Assembly: GCA_903870955.1 (NCBI GenBank)
Contig: CAIQEX010000745.1
Coordinates: 1 to 7,634 of the forward strand
DNA: 7,634 bases
Direction: 5' to 3'
Source of the DNA: an uncultured beta proteobacterium
GTDB taxonomy: Bacteria > Pseudomonadota > Gammaproteobacteria > Burkholderiales > Burkholderiaceae_C
This document shows positions 1 to 6,100 of this stretch, one piece after another; position 1 is the stretch's first letter; each line of letters begins with the position of its first letter. The translations under genes and the position numbers were made by a program. A model generated the notes under the pieces. It did not search any database, was not told where the DNA came from, and saw nothing but the letters and a program-made list of their open reading frames with translations.

Positions 1-51
1 AGATTGTTTTTTCATAGGCGCGCAGCATAAGCCATTTGGGGCAGCTTCCAT
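1..51 (-). CDS. Possible 5' end of a further minus-strand gene (partial)
   Basis: An open frame on the minus strand runs off the left edge. Two in-frame ATGs are possible, with first bases at 51 and 15; the later one begins Met-Lys-Lys-Gln-Ser, a common-looking bacterial N-terminus. Neither has a convincing Shine-Dalgarno sequence. Only 5-17 codons are visible, so no family can be assigned. It would lie 40-76 bp after the PAS protein in the same direction and could be part of the same transcript. Open frames this short are common by chance, so the call is weak. Confidence 0.25.
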   Translation of the reverse strand, partial: MEAAPNGLCCAPMKKQS

Positions 52-91
52 CCAGCGCTGCAGAAATTACGGTGTGCGAAGCCCGTCTTGC

Positions 92-526
92 TCAGTCCGG
101 ATGGGTGCCTTGCACCTCTGCCCGCGCCAGCACTTCTTCCGCCCGCCTCTGGCTGGTCACGTTTCTGACAATGCCCAGCAAACCCAAAAACTGACCTTGT
201 TTCGAATACACCGGAACCTTGGTGGTTTCATAGCATTCCTGCTGGTCCGTGAGTTCATTCAACTGCCAGGCCTCGGAAACGGTTTTGTCGCCGGCAGCCA
301 GCGCATCCCGATCACGCGCTGCAAAATATTCAGCCTCTTCCTGGGTCAGGAAATCAAAATCGGTCTTTCCCTTGATCTGCTCCAGCGTGTAGCCGTACAA
401 GCGCTCGAACGCAGGATTTGCATACAGGAATGCCCCTGACGGGTCCTTGAAAAAAACGATGTCAGGAAAGGCGTCGACAAGCGTCGTAAAGACCAGATTG
501 ACGTCAGCCAGTGAGAGATTTTCCAT
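92..526 (-). CDS. Stand-alone PAS-domain protein
   Basis: This 144-residue soluble protein is almost entirely one PAS fold. Residues about 10-60 carry the PAS core, with FPDIVFFKDPSGAFLYAN followed by a FERLYGYT-type helix and GKTDFDFL. Residues about 95-125 form the PAC-like strand pair, ending in LLGIVRNVT. The last ~20 residues (QRRAEEVLARAE) resemble the signalling helix that normally joins a PAS domain to a GGDEF, kinase or other output, but the protein stops there. No signal peptide or membrane segment is visible. PAS domains of this type sense small ligands, haem, flavin or redox state; which one applies cannot be read here. The ATG at 526 is the natural start, although its ribosome site is weak. 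It lies 48 bp after the secreted protein gene. It could be a single-domain sensor working in trans, or the remnant of a larger sensor truncated at its C-terminus. Confidence 0.85.
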   Translation of the reverse strand: MENLSLADVNLVFTTLVDAFPDIVFFKDPSGAFLYANPAFERLYGYTLEQIKGKTDFDFLTQEEAEYFAARDRDALAAGDKTVSEAWQLNELTDQQECYETTKVPVYSKQGQFLGLLGIVRNVTSQRRAEEVLARAEVQGTHPD

Positions 527-574
527 GGCGCAATCTTAGTGGCAAGTGAGGCGTGTGGGAGGCTTAAAACCAAT

Positions 575-1240
575 TCAGGGCGCCATGACTCGCATCTGCA
601 ACAGCCGCCGCACCTGCAGGCCTGACTCGCTGCTGTAGGTTCCGGCTTTGGCAACCCGCCCAGTGGCGGCAATCGTCACCCACTCAGCCAAAGGCGTCGT
701 AATGGTGGTGGACACTGTGTTGCGCGTCTGCTTGGGCAAGTCGGCCCCTGTGCGCTGATCCACGGCAGCGCGTTGCACTTCGATTTCCACGATGGCTGGT
801 TTATTGCCGCCGGGCCACTTGGGTGTTACCGAAAAACTTTGACCGGCATCAAACCAGACCAAAGCCTGGGTCACGCCGGTCGCTGCGCCGGCATTGACAT
901 TGACATTGACCTGGGACCCGTTGCCCGTCGCCGGTTTGCCCGGAGCGCCGGGCTTGCCGGAGCCAGGCGCTGGCCCACTGACCGACTGGGTCCATTGCAT
1001 GGGAATGGCGTCGTTCATGCGCAACAAGGCCTTCTCCCCATTGCGGACCTGCACCATTTGCGGCTCCCAGGTGCTGTTCTCTGCACTGCCTGCGGAGTAA
1101 TGGCTGCCCTCCTCGCGGCCTTCTTCGGTCTGGCGCAGTTCCACAGTCAAATCCCGCCGGGGCAAGGGTGCATCGGCGGCGAGGACCTGGCCGCACAGCA
1201 GTGCACATCCCACCAGAAAGCATGTAGCCACGGCCTTCAT
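575..1240 (-). CDS. Secreted protein of unknown function with Gly/Pro/Asn linker
   Basis: I do not recognise a firm family. The chosen ATG at 1240 gives 221 residues and starts a classic Sec signal peptide (MKAVATCFLVGCALLCGQVLA, cleavage likely before ADAPLP). An AAAGG site lies 9 nt upstream. A longer frame reaching back to 1309 would overlap the end of dctM and bury the signal peptide, so it is rejected. Residues about 30-90 form a hydrophilic, strand-rich section (LTVELRQ, VQVRNGEKALLRM). Next comes a low-complexity linker rich in Gly, Pro and Ala, and a VNVNVN run at about 115-120. A second strand-rich part (FDAGQSFSVTPKW, IVEIEVQR, TTPLAEWVTIA) ends in LLQMRVMAP. No transmembrane segment follows the leader, so it should be periplasmic or exported. 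The end faintly resembles short beta-rich secretin-like segments, too weakly to name. It begins 25 bp after dctM and may share its transcript. Confidence 0.82.
   Translation of the reverse strand: MKAVATCFLVGCALLCGQVLAADAPLPRRDLTVELRQTEEGREEGSHYSAGSAENSTWEPQMVQVRNGEKALLRMNDAIPMQWTQSVSGPAPGSGKPGAPGKPATGNGSQVNVNVNAGAATGVTQALVWFDAGQSFSVTPKWPGGNKPAIVEIEVQRAAVDQRTGADLPKQTRNTVSTTITTPLAEWVTIAATGRVAKAGTYSSESGLQVRRLLQMRVMAP
893..910. repeat. Three perfect tandem copies of a hexanucleotide (ATTGAC)
   Basis: The plus strand reads ATTGAC three times in a row. On the coding minus strand this gives alternating Val-Asn pairs in the linker of the secreted protein. Because the unit is 6 bp, changes in copy number would keep the frame and add or remove Val-Asn pairs. 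It looks like a small slippage-prone microsatellite inside a low-complexity region. Confidence 0.8.
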
Positions 1241-1265
1241 CACAAACAACCTTTCAACACATGTC

Positions 1266-2564
1266 TTAGTGTGTGGCATAGCCCATGGTTTGCGGCAGCC
1301 AAAGCACAATTTGCGGAAACACCGTCATCGCCAGCAGCAAGAGCAGCAGCATGACAAGGAAGGGCCAACCTTCCTTCATCATCTCCCCGATCGGGATCCC
1401 AGTAAGCGCTTTGGTGACAAACAAAAGCATGCCAAATGGCGGATGAATCAGGCCGATCATCATGTTCAGCACCACCAGCACCCCAAAATGCACCAGGTCC
1501 ACACCGAGCAGTTTGGCCGCGGGCAGCAGCATGGGCACAAACACCAACAACAGCACCGAGACGTCCAGAAAGCAGCCCAGCACCAAAAACATCACGTTGA
1601 CCAGCAGCAAGAACTTGATCTGCGACAGATGCATACCGTCAACCCAAAGCGCCATGGCTTGCGGCACCCCTTCGGAGGTGAAGGCATAGTTCAGCATGAA
1701 GGAGCCGGCCAAGATCAGGGTGATCACTGCGCTGCCACGGGTCGACTCCATCACCACACCCCAGAAGGTGCGCCAGGTGAGCGCACGGTAGACCACGCCG
1801 GCCAATACCAGCGCATGCAGAGCGGCCACGGCAGCGGCCTCGGTCGGCGTGAAGGCGCCGGAGTAAATGCCACCCAACAACACGATGGGCATGGACAAGG
1901 GCAAGGCACCGCGATACAGAATGGCCGGCCATTCGCGCAGGGGAATTTTGTCTTCACGCGGCATATTGCGTCGGGTGGCAATGACGTGGACCACGATCAT
2001 CATCAGAATGGCCATGAGCGCCCCAGGCACCACGCCACCCAGGAAGAGCGCGCCGACCGAGGCGCCGGATACCAGGGCGTAAATCACCATCGGAATCGAG
2101 GGCGGAATGATGGGCCCCAGCGTGGCACTGGCCACGACCACCGCACCGGCAAAGCCACGGGAGTATTCTGGTTTCTTCAGCATCTGCTTGATAGTCACCA
2201 AACCGGGACCCGCCGCGTCAGCAATGGCGCTGCCACTCATACCCGAGAAGATCACGCTGACCAGAATGTCCACCTGTGCCAAGCCGCCGCGCAGACGGCC
2301 CACGAGAATGCGGCAGAAGTCAAAAATGCGCTCACTCACCGTGCCGGCATTCATGATGTTGGCGGCAAAGACAAACATCGGCACGGCCAGCAACACATAG
2401 CTGTTGTACAGACCATTGCCCACCTGTTCGGCCACTAGTCCGATGTCCTGACCTTTGACCAGCAAATAGGCCACACCGGAAGCCAGCATGGAGAAGCCGA
2501 TGGGCATGCGCAGCAACATACCTCCGACCAGCACCAGGGCTAACGCGCTTAAAGCGTGATTCAC
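1266..2564 (-). CDS. dctM: TRAP transporter large permease subunit DctM
   Basis: This is the large membrane subunit of a tripartite ATP-independent periplasmic transporter, which couples inward sodium or proton flow to uptake of an organic anion delivered by the DctP protein. The 432 residues match the family's usual ~425-430. Family landmarks appear in order: MPIGFSMLASG near 20-30; VPMFVFAANIM at 61-71; SGMSGSAIADAAGPG at 107-121; GPIIPPSIPMVIY at 150-162; GAFTPTEAAAVAA at 236-248; and GLIHPPFGMLLFV at 371-383. Long hydrophobic stretches between them indicate roughly a dozen membrane helices. The start is GTG, chosen because GGAGGT lies just upstream; a frame reaching back to an ATG at 2684 would overlap dctQ and lacks family similarity. 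The gene starts 61 bp after dctQ. Substrate cannot be read from this subunit. Confidence 0.97.
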   Translation of the reverse strand: MNHALSALALVLVGGMLLRMPIGFSMLASGVAYLLVKGQDIGLVAEQVGNGLYNSYVLLAVPMFVFAANIMNAGTVSERIFDFCRILVGRLRGGLAQVDILVSVIFSGMSGSAIADAAGPGLVTIKQMLKKPEYSRGFAGAVVVASATLGPIIPPSIPMVIYALVSGASVGALFLGGVVPGALMAILMMIVVHVIATRRNMPREDKIPLREWPAILYRGALPLSMPIVLLGGIYSGAFTPTEAAAVAALHALVLAGVVYRALTWRTFWGVVMESTRGSAVITLILAGSFMLNYAFTSEGVPQAMALWVDGMHLSQIKFLLLVNVMFLVLGCFLDVSVLLLVFVPMLLPAAKLLGVDLVHFGVLVVLNMMIGLIHPPFGMLLFVTKALTGIPIGEMMKEGWPFLVMLLLLLLAMTVFPQIVLWLPQTMGYATH

Positions 2565-2570
2565 AGAAAC

Positions 2571-2576
2571 ACCTCC
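2571..2576 (-). promoter_or_regulatory. Strong Shine-Dalgarno site fixing the dctM GTG start
   Basis: On the minus strand the sequence GGAGGT is followed 6 nt later by GTG AAT CAC, the first codons of DctM. It is the strongest ribosome site in the window and decides for GTG over the upstream in-frame ATG at 2684. DctM may therefore be initiated independently rather than only by coupling to dctQ. Confidence 0.85.
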
Positions 2577-2625
2577 GTGCGTTGCACTGCGGTGCGAGCT
2601 TGTTTGGGGCGGCCCGGCACGGCGC

Positions 2626-3114
2626 TCATGAGAGATGCAACTCCGCGTCCAGCCCCTGGCCTCGCAGGGCGCCCCAAATGGCACAGCCGCTGCGCAGCAC
2701 CAGCGCCAGCATCAAAATCGCAAAAGGCAAAAATACCCACATGAAGCTGACGCCCAGCACCGGCGTGCTTTCACGCTGCATGAAGTGCACGTAGTCCCAC
2801 GTGGCGGGCAAGGCGACTGCGGCCAGGCCCCCCACCACCAGATTGCCCACGATTCGCATGACCTGGCGCGTGCGCTTGCCCGCCATGTTCCACAGCAAGT
2901 CAAAGACCACGTGCTCGCGCTCGGGCACGATGGTTGCGGCTGACCACAGGATGACCCAAACATACAGCACCACTGCGGCCTCATCGGTCCATGGCATGGG
3001 TTTGTTAAAGCCAAATCGCGCCGTGATCTGCAGGATAAAAACAGCGAACAGGGTCAGGAACAAACCGCCGCCAATGGCCCTGGCACCGGCCTGAAAAATG
3101 CGCAAAAACTTCAC
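2626..3114 (-). CDS. dctQ: TRAP transporter small permease subunit DctQ
   Basis: This 162-residue membrane protein is the small subunit that pairs with DctM. Four hydrophobic segments are visible, at about residues 12-33, 45-62, 85-105 and 122-143. Family-typical features are the first helix leading into QITARFGFNKPMPWTDEAA, then LYVWVILWSAA, and the charged REHVVFDLLW stretch after the second helix. The length is typical of unfused DctQ proteins. The start is a GTG with no clear Shine-Dalgarno sequence. An in-frame TAA four codons upstream rules out any longer form, and the next methionine would delete the first helix. This suggests translation by coupling or re-initiation after dctP, across the 13-bp repeats in the 48-bp gap. 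Confidence 0.95.
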   Translation of the reverse strand: MKFLRIFQAGARAIGGGLFLTLFAVFILQITARFGFNKPMPWTDEAAVVLYVWVILWSAATIVPEREHVVFDLLWNMAGKRTRQVMRIVGNLVVGGLAAVALPATWDYVHFMQRESTPVLGVSFMWVFLPFAILMLALVLRSGCAIWGALRGQGLDAELHLS

Positions 3115-3121
3115 GGGGTAG

Positions 3122-3173
3122 CGTTACTTGATGGGGCTTCTTGGTGGGGCTACGTAGTGAGGCTACTTGGTGG
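3122..3173. repeat. Four imperfect 13-bp tandem repeats across the dctP stop and dctP-dctQ gap
   Basis: On the plus strand four adjoining 13-bp units align to GGCTACTTGGTGG: 3122-3134 (about 10/13), 3135-3147 (12/13), 3148-3160 (about 10/13) and 3161-3173 (exact). The exact unit contains the last codons (Ala-Thr-Lys) and TAG stop of dctP, so the others look like copies of the gene's 3' end. The third unit includes the palindrome CTACGTAG (3150-3157). The array fills the gap between dctP and the SD-less dctQ start. Confidence 0.8.
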
Positions 3174-4197
3174 CGTTAATGCGTTCCAGCAAACCCTTGG
3201 GCCAGACCTTGGCGTAGTCAGAGTTCTGGTAAGCCGCCTGCACCGTTTTGTGGAAGGCATCCAGATCCGGCGTACTGACCTGCAAGCCTTCCTTTTTGAA
3301 GAAGGCCACCAATTCGGCCTCTTCCTTGATGCGGTTTTCGTTGTTAAAGGCCGCCGCTGCCTGGGCTGCTGCGAGCACTTTTTGCTGATTGGCCGGGCTC
3401 AGCGCCTTGAAGGTCTTGCTGGCAATCGAGATAAAGATGCCGTCCACCAGGTGGCCGGTCAGCACAATCTGCTTGGTGACCTCATAGAACTTGGCCGCCT
3501 TGACCGAGGGCAAGGGGTTGTCCTGGCCGTCGATGGTGCCACTCTTGAGCCCCAGATACACCTCGCCAAATGCCAGTGGGGTGGGAGTGGCGCCCAGCGC
3601 CTCACCCAAAAATAGCCACTCCTTGGAGCCGGGCATGCGCAGCTTGATGCCCTTGAGATCGGCCGGAACATTGACCTTGTGCACTTCGCGCAAATTGACC
3701 TGGCGGGTGCCCAGATAGGCCGTGGCCAACGGTGTGATCTCCATCTTCTCCGTCACCAGCTTGAACATCTCAGCGCCGATCGGGCCATTGAAGATCTTCT
3801 GTTGTTGGACCGGGTCGCGCACGATGTAGCCCGCGGTGAAGATCGAGAACTCCGGTACCTGTTTGGAAATGTCCTGTGCCGAAACCGTGGCCAACTCCAG
3901 GTTGCCACGCGACATGGCGGTGGGTTCTGCGCCTTGCTTGAAGAGCGAGGCATTCAGGTTGATCTGGACATCGAATTCCCCCGGTGCACTTTTTTCAAGG
4001 TTGTCCTTGAAGACGGTCCACATCTTGGCGTGCCAGTCATCCGGCACCGCCGGGGTCGAAATGCGCAAAACAGTCTTGCTTTGGGCCAGCGCAGGCAGCC
4101 CACTGGCGGTTAGCGCAGCTGCGGCCGTAGCGGCCAACAAACTGCGGCGATTGAATGGCGCTGTGGGTTCATGGGAAACAGTCGGGAGTGTCTTCAT
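3163..4197 (-). CDS. dctP: TRAP transporter periplasmic substrate-binding protein DctP
   Basis: This 344-residue protein captures the substrate in the periplasm for DctQM. The leader has a twin-arginine-like core (FNRRSLLAA, residues 15-23), a hydrophobic Ala/Leu stretch and a likely cleavage after ALA at 36-38; Tat export is plausible. The mature part shows the DctP pattern: SPGEF-like APGEFDVQINL near 71-81, a GNLELATVSAQDIS segment near 98-111, then DLKGIKLRMPGSKEW at 180-194, whose Arg187 matches the conserved arginine that clamps substrate carboxylates in this family. The hallmark TPLAFGEVYLGLKSGTIDGQDNP follows at about 206-228. The ATG at 4197 is chosen because it begins the signal peptide. 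Its ribosome site is weak (TGAGA), and a frame extending to 4416 overlaps the upstream enzyme. It starts 43 bp after that enzyme. The substrate is not deducible, but an organic acid is expected. Confidence 0.96.
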   Translation of the reverse strand: MKTLPTVSHEPTAPFNRRSLLAATAAAALTASGLPALAQSKTVLRISTPAVPDDWHAKMWTVFKDNLEKSAPGEFDVQINLNASLFKQGAEPTAMSRGNLELATVSAQDISKQVPEFSIFTAGYIVRDPVQQQKIFNGPIGAEMFKLVTEKMEITPLATAYLGTRQVNLREVHKVNVPADLKGIKLRMPGSKEWLFLGEALGATPTPLAFGEVYLGLKSGTIDGQDNPLPSVKAAKFYEVTKQIVLTGHLVDGIFISIASKTFKALSPANQQKVLAAAQAAAAFNNENRIKEEAELVAFFKKEGLQVSTPDLDAFHKTVQAAYQNSDYAKVWPKGLLERINATK

Positions 4198-4240
4198 AGT
4201 CTCAGCTTTTTTTAATGAAAGGAACGGGGGAAATGAATTG

Positions 4241-5155
4241 TTAGCAGCCTTGCAGCAACCCGGCAATGGCACGGTAACTCTGGCGTACCGCCTGCTCTTC
4301 GTGGGGCTCCAGCAAACACAAAGGGGGCCGAGCCGCGAGCCAGTTGGCTTCGCCGCTTTGCTCGGCCAACATGACTTTGTAGACTGGCACAAAAGGCATA
4401 TCCGGGAACACTGCATGCACGGCCAACAGGCGGGTCATCAGGTGTTCATCCGGGGCCGAAAGCGCGGCAGGGGCGCTGACGATGCGGCGCACGAGGTTTG
4501 GCGCCAGATTGGCCAGGCCGCAGATTGTTCCTGCGCCACCCGCCTGCATGACCGGCGCAATGTGCGGCTCGGCACCCACCAAAACCGACAGCGTGGGGAA
4601 GGCCGCGACAAGACCCAAGGTGTGCGGCAAATCGGCACTGCTGTCCTTGACCGCGACCACCTGTTTGGGGTGCAGCCGCAACAGTTCAGCAATGGCTGCA
4701 TGCGAAAAGCCAGCCGAACTGATGGCCGGGAGGTGGTACAGCACCAGACGCAGATCGTCGCTGTCAATCCCTCGCACCACCTGGCTCACGGCCTGCACGA
4801 TGCCGGCATCCCGTGGCTGCCTGAAGTAAAAGGGCGGCATCAGCATCTGGCGCTGCACGCCGCGAGCCAGCGCGTGGCGCCCCAGGGCAATGGCTTCCGG
4901 CAGTGCCACGGCGCTGATGGTGACGACCAGTTGGTCGGCCCGTACGCCGGCGGCCAATAGCGCGTCCAGCAAACCCATGCGCTCGGATACACCAAAGGCC
5001 GGGCCCTCCCCGGTCGTGCCAAACAGCGTCACGCCGTCACAACCGGCCGCCAGCATGGCTTTGGCGTGGGCAATAGCCAGCACAGGGTCCAAGTCACCTT
5101 GGGGGGTCAAGGGATGCAGCAGCGCGGGCCAAAGGCCGGAAATCGCAGGATTCAT
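4241..5155 (-). CDS. DapA/NanA-superfamily lyase (dihydrodipicolinate synthase family protein)
   Basis: This 304-residue cytoplasmic TIM-barrel enzyme belongs to the class I pyruvate-aldolase superfamily (DHDPS, N-acetylneuraminate lyase, KDG aldolase and dehydratases). Visible landmarks are the GTTGEG pyruvate-carboxylate loop at 46-51, Tyr140 in LYHLPA (the catalytic tyrosine of the YNxP motif) and the Schiff-base Lys170 in VVAVKDSS. A GGAGTICGLANLAP segment lies at about 206-219. A true DHDPS has an arginine just after the tyrosine motif to bind the aspartate-semialdehyde carboxylate. Here the segment reads PAISSAGFS, closer to NanA-like enzymes, so lysine synthesis is unlikely. It is the first gene of the TRAP block, which suggests it acts on the imported sugar acid or keto acid. 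The exact reaction is not known. The ATG at 5155 has a GAGAGA stretch about 10-15 nt upstream. Confidence 0.93.
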   Translation of the reverse strand: MNPAISGLWPALLHPLTPQGDLDPVLAIAHAKAMLAAGCDGVTLFGTTGEGPAFGVSERMGLLDALLAAGVRADQLVVTISAVALPEAIALGRHALARGVQRQMLMPPFYFRQPRDAGIVQAVSQVVRGIDSDDLRLVLYHLPAISSAGFSHAAIAELLRLHPKQVVAVKDSSADLPHTLGLVAAFPTLSVLVGAEPHIAPVMQAGGAGTICGLANLAPNLVRRIVSAPAALSAPDEHLMTRLLAVHAVFPDMPFVPVYKVMLAEQSGEANWLAARPPLCLLEPHEEQAVRQSYRAIAGLLQGC

Positions 5156-5383
5156 GAAAAATTGTCTCTCGGTTTTATTTGTCGTTGGCGAATATTACTG
5201 TGCAATCGCGCGTCACAGCCCACGCATCGGCCAAGGCCGAGGCAGGCTATGTCACCGATAGTGCCGCCAGAACTGGAAACTAAGCTTGTCCGGGTTTAGT
5301 ATCGGGTCTGGAAGGCAGAGCCCCAGTTCCGCTAATGAACCCTTGGCAGATGAAGGGTTCCCAAACAGGGAAAAAATACAGAT
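5156..5383. promoter_or_regulatory. Divergent intergenic region between the lyase-TRAP block and the kinase pair
   Basis: These 228 bp separate two outward-facing genes and must hold both promoters. No consensus promoter is clear. The best leftward candidate is TTGCAC (minus, 5205-5200) with a weak ACAAAT 17 bp on (5182-5177). Inverted repeats seen are TCGGCC-AA-GGCCGA (5227-5240), GAACTGG/CCAGTTC (5270-5276 and 5323-5329), ACTAA/TTAGT (5279-5283 and 5296-5300), and an 8-bp stem just upstream of the kinase. Any of these could be an operator or leader structure; none matches a site I can name. AGGG at 5367-5370 is the likely but distant (13 nt) ribosome site of the kinase. Confidence 0.55.
5337..5360 (+). 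promoter_or_regulatory. Perfect 8-bp inverted repeat in the kinase leader
   Basis: GAACCCTT (5337-5344) and AAGGGTTC (5353-5360) form a perfect stem around an 8-nt loop, ending 23 nt before the kinase ATG. There is no U-tract, so it is not a standard terminator. It could be a dyad operator or a 5' UTR hairpin near the ribosome site. Function is inferred only from position and symmetry. Confidence 0.5.
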
Positions 5384-6076
5384 ATGGCGCAAGACGACAT
5401 CAACTTCACCGATTTAATCGCTTCATCGATCCATGACATGAAGAACTCACTCAACCTGCAGGTGAGTGCGCTGGAAAAAATTGCCCTGCAATGCCGGGAA
5501 CGGGGCGACACCCCCACTTTTGATGACCTGGGGCGCGTCATCTACCAGGCCAATCGCATGAATCTCAATCTGGTGGAGTTGCTCAGCCTTTACAAAATGG
5601 GCAATTCCATCTACCCCGTGCACATCCATGACCACGCGGTGGCGGATGTCATCGAGGAAGCAATGTTGCAGAACAAGCCGATGATGGATTTCAAGGGCAT
5701 CACGATCAGCATGGATTGCCCGTCCGATTGTTACTGGTACATCGACCGCGAACTCATCAAAGGTGTGCTGGTCAACGCACTGAACAATGCCTACCAATAC
5801 ACCTCCGACAAAATCCACATCAAGGCCTTTGTGCATAACCGGCAGGTGGAACTTCGGGTGGAAGACAACGGTCGCGGTTACCCCGAAAAGATGCTCATCA
5901 CTGAAGCCGTGGCAGAAGAAAGAGGCGTGGACTTTGAGACCGGAAGCACTGGTCTGGGTTTCTATTTTTGCAGCCAGGTCGCGCAGTTGCACAAGAACGG
6001 AGGCAAGCGCGGCTACCTGATGATCGAAAACGGCGGAACCTTGGGCGGTGGGTGTTTTATCGTGCGATTACCTTGA
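5384..6076 (+). CDS. Soluble sensor-less histidine kinase
   Basis: This 230-residue protein is a bare kinase core. Residues 11-30 hold the H-box (SSIHDMKNSL), with His17 the likely phosphorylated residue, in a short dimerisation helix pair reaching to about residue 75. The ATPase domain follows: N-box LVNALNNAY with the key asparagine near 131-135, G1 motif VEDNGRGYP at 159-167, and G2 motif GSTGLGFYFC at 187-196. It ends in GGGCFIVRLP, the usual last strand. There is no transmembrane segment and no PAS, GAF or other input domain, so it must be cytoplasmic and receive its signal through a partner. All catalytic motifs look intact. The response regulator follows 24 bp downstream, so the two form a cognate pair. 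The ATG at 5384 is chosen because the kinase similarity begins immediately; its ribosome site (AGGG) is somewhat distant. Confidence 0.93.
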   Translation: MAQDDINFTDLIASSIHDMKNSLNLQVSALEKIALQCRERGDTPTFDDLGRVIYQANRMNLNLVELLSLYKMGNSIYPVHIHDHAVADVIEEAMLQNKPMMDFKGITISMDCPSDCYWYIDRELIKGVLVNALNNAYQYTSDKIHIKAFVHNRQVELRVEDNGRGYPEKMLITEAVAEERGVDFETGSTGLGFYFCSQVAQLHKNGGKRGYLMIENGGTLGGGCFIVRLP

Positions 6077-6085
6077 TTGCGGATC

Positions 6086-6090
6086 AGGAA
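6086..6090 (+). promoter_or_regulatory. Ribosome binding site of the receiver-TPR gene
   Basis: AGGAA lies 10 nt before ATG at 6101, inside the 24-bp gap after the kinase stop. It supports this start, which places the first receiver beta strand (ATVLIIDD) directly after a few N-terminal residues, and it supports co-transcription with the kinase. Confidence 0.65.
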
Positions 6091-6100
6091 CGCTTCGGCC

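Noticed and set aside
41..61. GCAGC/GCTGC inverted repeat after the PAS gene, considered as a terminator.
   Set aside because: The stem is only 5 bp and no T-tract follows it on the minus strand.
1..94. The PAS frame stays open for about 30 codons after its TGA (92-94), suggesting a premature stop in a longer protein.
   Set aside because: The translated stretch shows no signalling helix, GGDEF or kinase pattern, and 30 open codons at this GC content occur easily by chance.
1269..2438. A 389-codon plus-strand open frame opposite dctM.
   Set aside because: Its product is extremely rich in His, Gln and Arg with no domain pattern. It is the mirror of the codon bias of dctM, whose protein matches its family end to end.
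4198..4416. A longer DctP beginning at 4416.
   Set aside because: The extra 73 residues overlap the lyase gene, show no family similarity and would place the signal peptide in the middle of the protein.
3836..4960. A 374-codon plus-strand open frame across dctP and the lyase gene.
   Set aside because: It spans two well-supported minus-strand genes plus their gap and shows no recognisable motif.
5384..6076. The kinase pair as a DctB/DctD-type regulator of the neighbouring TRAP operon.
   Set aside because: DctB is a membrane sensor and DctD a sigma-54 activator with AAA+ and DNA-binding domains; neither architecture is present.
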